Source of the DNA: Arthrobacter sp. efr-133-TYG-118
GTDB lineage: Bacteria; Actinomycetota; Actinomycetes; Actinomycetales; Micrococcaceae
Reading direction: 5' to 3'
Length of the DNA stretch: 64,000 bases
Assembly (NCBI RefSeq): GCF_030209755.1
Contig: NZ_JARVRH010000001.1
Coordinates: 1 to 64,000 of the forward strand
Each line of letters starts with the position of its first letter. Position 1 is the first letter of the stretch. Of this stretch, positions 40,956 to 49,362 are shown one piece after another. Under the pieces are notes generated by a model. That model worked only from the letters and a program-made list of their open reading frames with translations, did not search any database and was not told the DNA's origin. The translations under genes were made by a program, and so were the position numbers.

Positions 40956-43007
40956 GTGACCCAGCTCATCACCCCCCAACTGGTCTCCCTTGACCAGAAC
41001 CTCGGCGATTCCCCCGCCGATGTCATCCGCTTCCTGGCAGGCAAAGTTGCCGCAGCCGGGCGCGCCTCCGAGGTTGAAGGGCTCTTCGCGGACGCCTTCG
41101 CCCGCGAGCAGAAGACCGCCACGGGCGTACCCGGCGGCATCGCCATCCCGCACTGCCGCTCAATCGCCGTGACCGAACCCGCCTTGGCGATGGCCCGGCT
41201 CTCCCAGAAAGTGGACTTCGGTGCCAAGGACGGCCCCGCGGACATCATCTTCTTCATCGCTGCACCGGAAGGAGCGGACCAGGAGCACCTGAAGCTGCTC
41301 TCCAAGCTGGCCCGCTCCCTCATCAAGAAGGACTTCACGGCGGCCCTCCGCGCGGCTGCCACGGAGCAGGACATCGTTGACCTGGTTGAAGGCGCGTTGG
41401 CCGACAAGCCGGCTGCGCATGCAACAGGGGCGGCAGCACCCGCCGCCGAGGCGGCCCCGGCCTCGGTCCATGCCGCTTCGTCGACTGGACCCAAGCGCAT
41501 CGTCGCCGTCACGGCTTGCCCCACCGGCATCGCCCACACCTACATGGCAGCCGATTCCCTCGTGGCTGCGGCCAAGGAAATGGGCGTCGACCTTCAGGTT
41601 GAAACCCAGGGCTCGGGCGGATTCACCGCGTTGGACCCGTCTGTTATTGCCGCTGCTGACGCCGTGATCTTCGCAGTAGACGTCGATGTCCGCGGCAAGG
41701 AGCGCTTCGCCGGCAAGCCGGTCATCAACGCGCCCGTAAAGCGCGGCATTGACGAACCGGCCAAGATGGTTCAGGAAGCCATCGCCGCCGCGTCCGACCC
41801 CCATGCCCACCGCGTTCCGCATTTCGGCGCCGAAGAAAACGCCGAACATGCATCAGAGGCTGCCAGCGAGCACCTCGGTACCAAGGTCAAGAAGGTCCTG
41901 CTGACCGGTGTCAGCTACATGATCCCGTTCGTCGCCGGTGGCGGCCTGCTCATTGCCTTGGGCTTCCTCCTAGGCGGCTACGAGATCGCCGGTGCGGCCG
42001 ATAAGATTCTTGGCGCGAACACGCTTGGCAGCCTGCCCACGGAGTTCCCCGCGCACGCCTGGGGCCCGCTGGGCGCGTACCTCGGCGCCGTGCTGTTCAA
42101 GATCGGCGCCTTGTCACTTGGCTTCCTTGTCCCTGCATTGGCGGGCTACATCGCCTACGGTATCGCGGACCGGCCCGGGATCGCTCCCGGCTTCGTCTCG
42201 GGCGCTGTCGCCGGATACATGGGCGCCGGCTTCCTGGGTGGCCTGGTAGGCGGCCTGCTGGCTGGTATCACTGCACACTGGATCGGCACCTTCAGGGTTC
42301 CGCGCTGGCTGCGCGGCCTCATGCCCGTGGTCATCATCCCGCTCGCGGCCTCGATCGTTGCATCCGGGCTCATGTTCCTGGTTCTCGGCGGTCCCATCGC
42401 TGCGATCACCAAGGGCCTCAACGCCTGGCTGTCCGGCATGACCGGCGTCTCCGCCATCGTCCTCGGCATCATCCTCGGCCTCATGATGTGCTTCGACCTG
42501 GGCGGTCCCGTCAACAAGGTTGCCTACTCCTTCGCCGTGGCCGGTCTCGGCGCCGGAAGCGTAGCCAACCAGGCTCCCTGGCAGATCATGGCAGCAGTTA
42601 TGGCGGCCGGCATGGTCCCGCCGCTCGCCATGGCACTGGCAACCGTGCTCAACAAAAAGGGCTTCAGCCTGGCCGAGCGTGAAAACGGCAAGGCCGCCTG
42701 GCTGCTGGGTGCTTCCTTCATCTCCGAAGGGGCGATTCCGTTCGCCGCTGCCGACCCGCTGCGTGTCATCCCAGCCAGCATGGTGGGCGGCGCAGTGACA
42801 GGCGCCTTGAGCATGGCGTTCGGGGTCACCTCGCAGGCTCCCCACGGCGGAATCTTCGTCTTCTTCGCCATGAACAACTTCCTGTTGTTCTTCGGCTCGA
42901 TCGCTGTCGGCGTGGTCATCACCGCCCTTGTCCTGCTTGCGCTGAAGCGTTGGGCAGTCCGGAAGCCGGTTGAGGCAGAGCCCGTTCCGGCCGTCGTCGC
43001 AGCCTGA
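40956..43007 (+). CDS. fruA: Fructose PTS enzyme IIABC
   Basis: A 683-aa fusion. The EIIA domain is at about 1-150 with phospho-His66 (GGIAIPHCRS). EIIB is at about 180-280 with phospho-Cys188 (VTACPTGIAHTYMAADSLVA). EIIC is at about 310-665 with eight or more membrane segments (MIPFVAGGGLLIALGFLLGG). It imports fructose as fructose-1-phosphate. The GTG at 40956 is used because AGAAGG lies about 8 bp upstream and it starts at the EIIA domain. It follows fruK by 2 bp. Confidence 0.92.
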   Translation: MTQLITPQLVSLDQNLGDSPADVIRFLAGKVAAAGRASEVEGLFADAFAREQKTATGVPGGIAIPHCRSIAVTEPALAMARLSQKVDFGAKDGPADIIFFIAAPEGADQEHLKLLSKLARSLIKKDFTAALRAAATEQDIVDLVEGALADKPAAHATGAAAPAAEAAPASVHAASSTGPKRIVAVTACPTGIAHTYMAADSLVAAAKEMGVDLQVETQGSGGFTALDPSVIAAADAVIFAVDVDVRGKERFAGKPVINAPVKRGIDEPAKMVQEAIAAASDPHAHRVPHFGAEENAEHASEAASEHLGTKVKKVLLTGVSYMIPFVAGGGLLIALGFLLGGYEIAGAADKILGANTLGSLPTEFPAHAWGPLGAYLGAVLFKIGALSLGFLVPALAGYIAYGIADRPGIAPGFVSGAVAGYMGAGFLGGLVGGLLAGITAHWIGTFRVPRWLRGLMPVVIIPLAASIVASGLMFLVLGGPIAAITKGLNAWLSGMTGVSAIVLGIILGLMMCFDLGGPVNKVAYSFAVAGLGAGSVANQAPWQIMAAVMAAGMVPPLAMALATVLNKKGFSLAERENGKAAWLLGASFISEGAIPFAAADPLRVIPASMVGGAVTGALSMAFGVTSQAPHGGIFVFFAMNNFLLFFGSIAVGVVITALVLLALKRWAVRKPVEAEPVPAVVAA

Positions 43008-43042
43008 CCCCACCGTCAGCAAGCAAGTAGAGGACTAAATCC

Positions 43043-44752
43043 ATGCAGACCTTTTCAGGTGTAGGCGTTGCCCCCGGACGTGTTCTGGGGCCGGTGCGGC
43101 AGATGCCGAAGCCGGTCCAAGAGCCTCACGTGAACGTCAACATTCCTGCGGACGTTACCGTCGAATCGCAGGGCCAGCGCATCAAGGATGCCGCCAAGGC
43201 CGTGCAGGCGGAACTCCGTGCCCGAGCCGCGACGGCGTCCGGCGAAGGCAAAGAGGTCCTGGAAGCAACTGCCCTGATGGCCGCCGATCCCATGCTGGTG
43301 AAATCGGCCATCAGGCTCCTCTCCCCCGAGGCGCCGGGCGGCGCACGTACGGCCGAGCGGGCCATCTGGGAGGCAGCTGCCACGGTTGCCGACTCGTTGA
43401 AGGCCCTCGGCGGCTACATGGCCGAGCGCGTGGCCGACGTCCTGGACGTCCGTGCCCGCATCGTCTCTGAACTGCGCGGGCTGCCCGCTCCGGGGATCCC
43501 GGCGTCGGACGTTCCGTTCATCCTGGCCGCCGAGGACCTCGCGCCGGCAGACACCGCCACCCTGGACCCCGCCAAGGTGATCGCGCTGATCACCTCAAGC
43601 GGCGGCCCGCAGTCCCACACCGCCATCCTGGCCCGCGCCCTCGGCCTGCCCGCGATCGTCGCCGCCCCGGGGGTCGACGAGATCGGAGACGGCACCGAGG
43701 TCTACCTCGACGGTGCTGCCGGCACCATCACGGTTGACCCCGGCGAAGAACTCAAGCTTGCGGCCAAGGCTTGGGCCAACCAGGCGTCTACGATTGCCGC
43801 CTTCAGCGGGAACAACGCCATGGCCGACGGGTTCCGGGTTCCGCTGCTCGCCAACGTCGGTACGGGCGCCGACGCGGTCAAAGCCGCCGACGCCGGTGCC
43901 GAGGGCGTCGGTCTGCTGCGCACCGAATTCTGTTTCCTGGATCGCGACGACGAACCAACCGTCGAGGAGCAGATCGCCGCCTACGGCGCTGTCTTCGCCG
44001 CGTTCCCGGGCAAGAAGGTGGTGGTCCGAACCCTCGACGCCGGCGCGGACAAACCCCTGCCGTTCCTCACCAACGCGGATGAACCCAACCCCGCGCTGGG
44101 CGTCCGCGGGTACCGCACCGACCTCACCTCGCCCGGCGTCCTCGAACGCCAGCTGGCGGCGATCGCCGCGGCAGAGGCCGCCAACCAGGCCGAAGTCTGG
44201 GTTATGGCCCCCATGATCTCCACGGCCGAGGAAGCCGCGCATTTCGCGGCCCTCTGCGCTGCCGCCGGGTTGAAGACCCCCGGCGTCATGGTTGAAGTCC
44301 CGTCGGCCGCCCTGACCGCCGCCTCCGTGCTGCGCGAAGTCAGCTTCGCGTCGCTCGGAACAAACGACCTCACCCAGTACGCGATGGCCGCGGACCGGCA
44401 ACTCGGCCCGCTCGCCACGCTCAATGACCCCTGGCAGCCCGCCGTGCTACAGCTCGTGAAATTGACCGCCGACGGCGCTGCTGCCGCCAGCGTGGGCAGC
44501 ACCGCCCGGCCCGTCGGAGTATGCGGCGAGGCAGCCGCGGACCCCGCCCTCGCCGTCGTACTCGTTGGACTGGGCGTAGCGACGCTTTCCATGAGTGCAC
44601 GCGCCCTGGCTGCCGTTTCGGCTGTCCTGGCAACTGTTACCGTGGCACAAGCCCAAAAGCTCGCGTCGGCGGCACTGGCCGCCCCGAGTGCATCCGCCGC
44701 GCGCCAAGCCGTTCGTGCCCAGCTGCCTATCCTGGACGAACTGGGTCTCTAG
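43043..44752 (+). CDS. ptsI: PTS enzyme I (phosphoenolpyruvate-protein phosphotransferase)
   Basis: A 569-aa enzyme I of full length. The N-terminal HPr-binding domain is followed by the phospho-His192 region (SSGGPQSHTAILARALGLPA). The PEP-binding barrel carries GLLRTEFCFLDRDDEPTVEE, FASLGTNDLTQYAMAADRQL and the active-site Cys (GVCGEAAAD). It transfers phosphate from PEP to HPr. Its place inside the fructose operon suggests that this organism makes its general PTS proteins mainly with the fructose system. Confidence 0.92.
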   Translation: MQTFSGVGVAPGRVLGPVRQMPKPVQEPHVNVNIPADVTVESQGQRIKDAAKAVQAELRARAATASGEGKEVLEATALMAADPMLVKSAIRLLSPEAPGGARTAERAIWEAAATVADSLKALGGYMAERVADVLDVRARIVSELRGLPAPGIPASDVPFILAAEDLAPADTATLDPAKVIALITSSGGPQSHTAILARALGLPAIVAAPGVDEIGDGTEVYLDGAAGTITVDPGEELKLAAKAWANQASTIAAFSGNNAMADGFRVPLLANVGTGADAVKAADAGAEGVGLLRTEFCFLDRDDEPTVEEQIAAYGAVFAAFPGKKVVVRTLDAGADKPLPFLTNADEPNPALGVRGYRTDLTSPGVLERQLAAIAAAEAANQAEVWVMAPMISTAEEAAHFAALCAAAGLKTPGVMVEVPSAALTAASVLREVSFASLGTNDLTQYAMAADRQLGPLATLNDPWQPAVLQLVKLTADGAAAASVGSTARPVGVCGEAAADPALAVVLVGLGVATLSMSARALAAVSAVLATVTVAQAQKLASAALAAPSASAARQAVRAQLPILDELGL

Positions 44753-44785
44753 ACTTTCCCCAAGCCCACAATCGAAGGAGCAACA

Positions 44786-45064
44786 ATGTCCGAACGTACC
44801 GCCACCATCGCCAGCCGCGTCGGTCTGCACGCCCGCCCGGCGGCCATCTTCGCCGAAGCCGCCGGCGAGCTGGACATCGAGGTCACCATCGCCCGCGAAG
44901 GCGAGCCGGCCGACGATGCAATGGACGCCGCCAGCATCCTGTCCCTTATGAGCCTCGGAGCTTCATTCGGCGACGTCGTAGTACTGCGCGCCGAGGGTGC
45001 CGGGGCCGACGAAGCGCTGGACCGCCTCGTGAAGATCCTCGAAACGGACCACGACGCCGAGTAA
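44786..45064 (+). CDS. ptsH: PTS phosphocarrier HPr
   Basis: A 92-aa HPr. The phosphorylated His15 is in SRVGLHARPAAIF. The Ser of the regulatory helix is in AASILSLMSLGAS (Ser50), slightly later than in firmicute HPr because of a longer loop. It accepts phosphate from enzyme I and passes it to FruA. Preceded by GAAGGAGC. Last gene of the operon; a nested palindrome begins 6 bp after its stop. Confidence 0.92.
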   Translation: MSERTATIASRVGLHARPAAIFAEAAGELDIEVTIAREGEPADDAMDAASILSLMSLGASFGDVVVLRAEGAGADEALDRLVKILETDHDAE

Positions 45065-45070
45065 CCCCAC

Positions 45071-45151
45071 TGAGCATGCTCTCCCTTGGCACTCAGGGAT
45101 GGACATATTCCTAATATGTTCCTTCTTCGTAGCCAACGGGGAGCATGCTCA
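45071..45151. repeat. Nested palindrome, dispersed family 2, between ptsH and topoisomerase IB
   Basis: Outer arms TGAGCATGCTCTCCCTTGGC (45071-45090) and its near complement at 45132-45151 match at 18 of 20 bases. The core GGACATATTCCTAATATGTT (then CC; 45101-45122) is itself palindromic and belongs to the family seen at 23659 and 48225. It fills the gap between two convergent genes and probably ends both transcripts. Confidence 0.8.
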
Positions 45152-45160
45152 TTGTTTAAT

Positions 45161-46111
45161 TCAGGGCAATGACGTCAGGTAGGCCGCAATATCCGACTCG
45201 GTGGCGCTCAGCTGTTCGAAATCACCGGCAAGGAAACCCTCCACGACGCGCGGATCGACGTAGGCTGCCCTCGCCACCGTAGGCGTGTTGCCGAGCAGTT
45301 CGGCGGCTTCCTTGATCGCCTCGAGGACTCGCTGGCGGGCTGGCACATTCGATCTGCCTGCGAGCGCCATGCCGGCTGCCGCGGTCCCTTTCCAGGTGCG
45401 GAAGTCCTTGGCCGTGTAGTCGCCGCCTGTGATGCGGCGAAGGTACTCGTTGACCATCGAGGCGTTCAGGGAGACCCTGCCCTCACCGCACTGGAAGACG
45501 AGCAGTGCTTCCTTGCCGGGCCTCCCCGCCAACGGTCCGAGGAACCGGGCCAGCACAGGGTCCTCGATGGTGGAATCCCAGGTTTGACCGCTTTTCCCCG
45601 GAAAATGCAGGGAAACCGTATCCCCATTGACCTTTACGTGTTTGCACCTCAGCGTGGTGAGCCCGTACGAGCCGTTGCGGCGCGCGTAGCCATCGGATCC
45701 AACGCGCAAGGCGCCGAGATCCATGAGCCGCACGGCCGCGGCCAAGGTTTTGGTCTTCTCCGACGCTGACTCCCGCAGATGGCGGGAGATGAGACGACGC
45801 GCCTGCGGCAGGAGGGCTCCGAGGCGCGCAGCCCGGGCGAACTTTTCAGCATCTTGGCGAGCCCGCCATTCCGGGTGGTAGATGTATTGGCTCCGACCGG
45901 CGTCGTCCACTCCCATTGCCTGGATATGCCCGTTCTCGAACGGGCATATCCAGACGTCGGTCCACGCAGGAGGAATCGCCAGCGCTTCAATGCGCTCGCG
46001 CTCCCCACCCGTGATTAGCGATCCGTCCGGATGGTGGTAACTGAATCCGCGGCCGGACCTTCGCCGGGAAATGCCCGGAGTGCCGGGTTTGCTGCGGCGG
46101 AGCCGTGGCAT
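45161..46111 (-). CDS. DNA topoisomerase IB (poxvirus-type)
   Basis: A 316-aa type IB topoisomerase of the small bacterial/poxviral form. The N-terminal domain has IPPAWTDVWICPFENGHIQA, and the catalytic domain has LMDLGALRVGSDGYARRNGS and TAKDFRTWKGTAAAGMALAG. The nucleophile Tyr284 is in AAYVDPRVVEGF. It relaxes supercoils by transient 3'-phosphotyrosine linkage. It lies near Dps, Ku and LigD genes, in an apparent genome-maintenance island. The ATG at 46111 begins MPRLRRSKPG. Confidence 0.9.
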   Translation of the reverse strand: MPRLRRSKPGTPGISRRRSGRGFSYHHPDGSLITGGERERIEALAIPPAWTDVWICPFENGHIQAMGVDDAGRSQYIYHPEWRARQDAEKFARAARLGALLPQARRLISRHLRESASEKTKTLAAAVRLMDLGALRVGSDGYARRNGSYGLTTLRCKHVKVNGDTVSLHFPGKSGQTWDSTIEDPVLARFLGPLAGRPGKEALLVFQCGEGRVSLNASMVNEYLRRITGGDYTAKDFRTWKGTAAAGMALAGRSNVPARQRVLEAIKEAAELLGNTPTVARAAYVDPRVVEGFLAGDFEQLSATESDIAAYLTSLP

Positions 46112-46143
46112 GCTCTGGCGCCGCTTGCCTGGCTTCCCGGTTC

Positions 46144-46623
46144 CTAGGCTTCCTGCGGGTCTGCCACTGAGGCACTGGCCGACATGATCTCAGCACTGAT
46201 CATCCAGGCCAGCTGCTCCAAACGGGCAATGAACGCGTGGAGGAGGTCTGCCGTCGTGGGGTCTTCTTCGTCTACTTCGTCGTGGACATCACGCATGGTC
46301 TGGACAGTCCGTTCCAAGCGGTCGGTGATCAGCTTCACGGCGTCCTTGGTTTTGGTCAATCCCGCGGGGAATTGCTCCAACCTGGTTGAGGCAGCGACGG
46401 TGCTGCTCCGGCCATCGGGAAGGGCATGGAGCGCCCGCATCCTTTCAGCGGTTTCGTCGGCGAACTCCCGGGCGGCCGCGACGAGTTCGTCTAGTTGCAG
46501 ATGCAGGTCCCGGAAATTGGCGCCGACAATGTTCCAATGGGCCTGTTTTCCCTGGAGCTGGAGTTCAATCAGATCCGTCAGGACCAGCTGGAGATTATCT
46601 GCCAGGGATTGCGATGCTTTCAC
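46144..46623 (-). CDS. dps: Dps-family DNA-protection/ferritin-like protein
   Basis: A 159-aa Dps-like protein. It has LTDLIELQLQGKQAHWNIVG, where His and the following FRDLHLQLDELV supply the ferroxidase ligands, and later DPTTADLLHAFIARLEQLAW. Such dodecamers bind DNA and oxidise iron under stress. The start is a GTG at 46623 after GGAGGAG (9-bp spacing). It is 32 bp upstream of the topoisomerase gene on the same strand, so the two may be co-transcribed. Confidence 0.87.
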   Translation of the reverse strand: MKASQSLADNLQLVLTDLIELQLQGKQAHWNIVGANFRDLHLQLDELVAAAREFADETAERMRALHALPDGRSSTVAASTRLEQFPAGLTKTKDAVKLITDRLERTVQTMRDVHDEVDEEDPTTADLLHAFIARLEQLAWMISAEIMSASASVADPQEA

Positions 46624-46674
46624 GTTTTCTCCTCCTAGACGACCATCCGATGCGTGTGCTGGAAACCGGCGCAC

Positions 46675-46954
46675 GCCCTTCCGTTTACCCTACGACGATA
46701 TCCAAAAATTTTTATCAGTGTACTTAGTACTTGATTTGATAAGGGTGCTTAGTAGTACCATGGAGGAAGTCGGTGACGGTTGGTACCGGATGAAAATTCC
46801 GGAAAACGGGCGGCATCCGCTGTAACTAAGACCTCGCACGGGGTCTGGGGGCCTGGTGGGGAACCACGGTTCGCAAGCGAACTGACAATCGAGTACATCG
46901 CAAGGGGCCCGGGCGCTTGCCGGCGGTCCCACTGAAAGTAAGGAATGTGTCATT
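46675..46954. other. Non-coding gap with an A+T-rich palindromic patch
   Basis: This 280-bp divergent gap between dps and the small membrane protein gene contains an A+T-rich patch at about 46700-46765. In it GTACTTAGTAC is a perfect palindrome, and a related GTGCTTAGTAGTACC follows 18 bp later. It is a likely promoter/operator region for dps on the minus strand. A 21-codon frame at about 46760-46825 has no support as a gene. Confidence 0.4.
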
Positions 46955-47125
46955 GTGAACACTCTTCTGATCATTGCAGGCGTTGTGGCAATCGTTCTTC
47001 TGCTCGTCGGCGGTTTCTCGCAGGCCGTGAGCTGGCTCCTCTGGGTCGGCGTGGTCCTCCTGATCGTCGCGGCCATCGGCTGGCTTCTCAGCTTCATGTC
47101 CGGCCGTAGGTCACACGGCGTTTGA
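46955..47125 (+). CDS. Small two-helix membrane protein
   Basis: A 56-aa protein starting at GTG 46955 with two hydrophobic segments (LLIIAGVVAIVLLLVGGF and LLWVGVVLLIVAAIGWLLSF) and a basic C-terminal SGRRSHGV. It resembles small DUF-type actinobacterial membrane proteins. An AAGGAA lies about 9 bp upstream. It opens a plus-strand run of small stress-type genes (csbD, zinc-ribbon, Rho-N). Function unknown. Confidence 0.6.
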   Translation: MNTLLIIAGVVAIVLLLVGGFSQAVSWLLWVGVVLLIVAAIGWLLSFMSGRRSHGV

Positions 47126-47219
47126 CCGACAACAGCATTTGGGACGCCTGGCCCCATCGGCCGGGCCCACACCGCTTGGCGGAATGAAGTAAATCCATTA
47201 CCAGCAAAGGAGTACGTCC

Positions 47220-47396
47220 ATGGGTGCAGATGACAAGATCCAGAACGCCGGAGAAAAGCTTGCGGGCAAATCCAAGGAAGCGGCTGGAAAGCTGACGGGT
47301 AACGAGAGGCTCGAAGCCGAAGGCAAGATGGATCAAAGCAAGAGCGACCTGAAATCGGCCGGCGAAAAGGTCAAGGACGCTTTCAAGAAGGACTAA
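47220..47396 (+). CDS. CsbD-family stress-response protein
   Basis: A 58-aa protein starting MGADDKIQNAGEKLAGKSKE, with the CsbD-like repeating pattern of Lys/Ala/Glu helices (AAGKLTGNERLEAEGKMDQS). CsbD proteins are general stress proteins of unknown action. AAAGGAG lies 7 bp before the ATG. A 16-bp-stem hairpin follows 8 bp after the stop. Confidence 0.85.
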   Translation: MGADDKIQNAGEKLAGKSKEAAGKLTGNERLEAEGKMDQSKSDLKSAGEKVKDAFKKD

Positions 47397-47404
47397 ATCC
47401 GCTC

Positions 47405-47441
47405 GAAGTGCGGCTTCCGCGTCGCGCGGGAGCCGCACTTC
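47405..47441 (+). terminator. Strong hairpin after csbD
   Basis: GAAGTGCGGCTTCCGC (47405-47420) pairs with GCGGGAGCCGCACTTC (47426-47441) around GTCGC, with a single G-U pair. No clear U-tract follows. It separates csbD from the zinc-ribbon gene and probably ends or attenuates the csbD transcript. Confidence 0.7.
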
Positions 47442-47462
47442 CCGCTTCAAGGAGTTAAGTCG

Positions 47463-47891
47463 ATGCCGACTATCTCTGACCCGATCGTTCCCGACGGCGC
47501 GCCTCACCCCAGGGCGGAACGAATCTGGTGCGGCACTTGCCGCACTGCCGAGCACGTGATCCTGGATTCCATCGAGCCGCTCAAACCACCGGTGGCAGAC
47601 CTCGTGGATGTCGCTTACACCTGCGTGGAATGCGACACGTTCTATGCCCATGCTGCGACCTTTCAGGACGTCGCGGCCATCCTGAACCAACGAGGTTCGG
47701 TATCAGGTGTGCTGCAATTCGGCGGCGAATACATCCATTGCGGTGAACCTATGAAGATTTCGGGAACCGGATTCCACAGCGTGTATGCGCCGATGTCCAC
47801 TGAGGACCCCGCCGTCGACCTTCTCGACGTGTACCTGGCGACAAAGGTGTTGCAGTGCCGCTGCGGGTTCCGGATGGAGCTTCCGTCTTAG
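47463..47891 (+). CDS. Zinc-ribbon-like hypothetical protein, paralogue B
   Basis: A 142-aa paralogue of the protein at 38185-38616, with the same four knots: WCGTCR, YTCVECDTFY, YIHCGEP and LQCRCGFRMELP. HVILDSI and AAILNQRG are shared too. The ATG at 47463 follows AAGGAG. Lack of a signal peptide points to the cytosol. It lies among csbD and a Rho-N-domain gene in the stress/DNA-repair island. Function unknown; the Cys pattern suggests zinc binding. Confidence 0.75.
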   Translation: MPTISDPIVPDGAPHPRAERIWCGTCRTAEHVILDSIEPLKPPVADLVDVAYTCVECDTFYAHAATFQDVAAILNQRGSVSGVLQFGGEYIHCGEPMKISGTGFHSVYAPMSTEDPAVDLLDVYLATKVLQCRCGFRMELPS

Positions 47892-47918
47892 CCGGCATCT
47901 TGACCGCAGGAGGAATGC

Positions 47919-48185
47919 ATGCCAAACAAGAAGAATCCCAGCCTCAAGGATCCGGAACTCTACGAAACCCTCAGGGAGGATGGCGCCTCGAAGGAGAAGG
48001 CCGCCAGAATCTCGAATGCCGCTGCCAAGGAAGGCCGCAAGGAAATCGGTCATCGGGGAGGCACCTCGGGCGACTATGAGGACTGGACCGTGCCCCAACT
48101 GAAGTCCCGGGCCAAGGAACTGGGGCTCACAGGGTACTCAGGCAAGAAGAAATCCGAGCTGATCTCGGCGTTGAGAAACCACTAG
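47919..48185 (+). CDS. Small Rho-N/SAP-like domain protein
   Basis: An 88-aa protein. The N-terminal half ([20 protein letters not shown]) matches the short actinobacterial DUF7218-type segment. The C-terminal half ([20 protein letters not shown] then [13 protein letters not shown]) is a Rho termination factor N-terminal-like/SAP-like motif, a nucleic-acid-binding helix-extended-loop-helix. AGGAGG precedes the ATG. It lies 27 bp after the zinc-ribbon gene, so the two are likely co-expressed. Confidence 0.8.
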   Translation: MPNKKNPSLKDPELYETLREDGASKEKAARISNAAAKEGRKEIGHRGGTSGDYEDWTVPQLKSRAKELGLTGYSGKKKSELISALRNH

Positions 48186-48190
48186 GCCAT

Positions 48191-48444
48191 CCAAGGGACA
48201 TGCCCTCCGCTCGGGCACAAGAATGGACATATTCGGATCATGCCCATTCCTCGCTTCACACGAGGGACTTGTCCAGTGCTCCTGCGCGGGCCACGAGCGA
48301 TATGTGCTCTCCGCCTTGGGAAGAACCGCCCCGGTCCCCAAGGGACATGCTCTCCGCTCGAACCCAGAAATGGACATACTCGGATTATGCCCATTCCTCG
48401 CTTCACACGAGGGACATGTCCAGTGCTCCTGCGCGGGCCACGAG
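48191..48444. repeat. Two 107-bp direct repeats of dispersed family 2
   Basis: A 107-bp unit at 48191-48297 recurs at 48338-48444 with about 90% identity; most differences fall in one 9-bp stretch. Each unit holds the core GGACATA..ATGCCC (48225-48245 and 48372-48392), the segment CCATTCCTCGCTTCACACGA and GGGACATGTCC-like half-sites. A last half-site GGGACATGTCC follows at 48445. It fills the gap between the Rho-N gene and the convergent Ku gene and is non-coding. Confidence 0.85.
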
Positions 48445-48483
48445 GGACATGTCCAGTTTTCACGAAGCGCACGACGGCGCGCG

Positions 48484-49362
48484 TCAGGCTTTCTTGACCC
48501 TCGACCTGGGCTTGCTGGCCGCTTTGCCGGTGGCGCCGTCGTCGGACTCTTCAGTGGACGACCCGCCGGACGCTTTGCCGCGCTTCTTGTCGAGACTCCG
48601 CTTGAGGGCTTCCATGAGGTCGATAACCTCGCCGCCTTCCCCTTCGCTGGCTGCGACACCGAACGTTTCCTCGGTGTCGATGGAGTCTCCCTTTTCGAGT
48701 TTGGCAGCGATGAGTTGTCGCAATTGGACTTGGTAGTTGTCGGTGTATTGCTCGGGCTCGAAGTCGCGCGCCATGGAGTCCACCAGGGCCGAGGACATCT
48801 CGAGCTCCTTGTCCGAGATCTTGACGTCGGTTTCCAGCGACGGGAAGTTGGCCTCGCGGACCTCGTCATCCCAGAGCAGGGATTGCAGCATCAGGACGTC
48901 CCCACGTACGCGCAAGGCCCCGAGCCGGGTCTTCTGCCGGAGGGCGTACTGCACAATGGCCACGCGCTCGGTGTCCTGCAGGGTACGCAAAAGCAGCATG
49001 TAGGCCTTGGGGGACTTGGAATCCGGCTCCAGGTAGTAGGGCCGTTCGTACATGATGGGATCCAACTGCTCGGCCGGAACGAACTCCACCACTTCGATTT
49101 CGCGGCTGTTCTCCGCGGGCAGCGACTTCAAATCGGCCGCGGACAGCACCACGGTACGGCCTTCCTCTTCGTAGGCCTTGTCGATATCCTCGTAATCCAC
49201 AACAGAGGCGCAGATTTCGCACTTCCGCTGGTAACGGATGCGGCCTCCGTCCTTGTTGTGGACCTGGTGGAGACTGACATCGTGGTCCTCGGTGGCGCTG
49301 TAGAGCTTGACGGGTACGTTGACCAGCCCGAACGCGATAGAACCCTTCCATATGGCCCTCAT
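48484..49362 (-). CDS. ku: Ku DNA-end-binding protein
   Basis: A 292-aa bacterial Ku. The start is MRAIWKGSIAFGLVNVPVKL, and SLHQVHNKDGGRIRYQRKCE and RTLQDTERVAIVQYALRQKT follow. These belong to the ring-forming beta-barrel domain that encircles DNA ends. The C-terminal about 45 residues form a Ser/Lys-rich extension (KPRSRVKKA), which can bind DNA and recruit LigD. It acts in non-homologous end joining with the LigD encoded divergently only 38 bp away. Confidence 0.93.
   Translation of the reverse strand: MRAIWKGSIAFGLVNVPVKLYSATEDHDVSLHQVHNKDGGRIRYQRKCEICASVVDYEDIDKAYEEEGRTVVLSAADLKSLPAENSREIEVVEFVPAEQLDPIMYERPYYLEPDSKSPKAYMLLLRTLQDTERVAIVQYALRQKTRLGALRVRGDVLMLQSLLWDDEVREANFPSLETDVKISDKELEMSSALVDSMARDFEPEQYTDNYQVQLRQLIAAKLEKGDSIDTEETFGVAASEGEGGEVIDLMEALKRSLDKKRGKASGGSSTEESDDGATGKAASKPRSRVKKA

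Noticed and set aside
46184..46825. 213-codon plus-strand frame ending in a 21-codon tail after the A+T patch
   Set aside because: Antisense to dps; the tail alone has no convincing start signal.
48190..48480. Repetitive peptides encoded in several frames between the Rho-N gene and ku
   Set aside because: They come from translating the 107-bp direct repeats; the frames are not conserved between the two copies as proteins would be.
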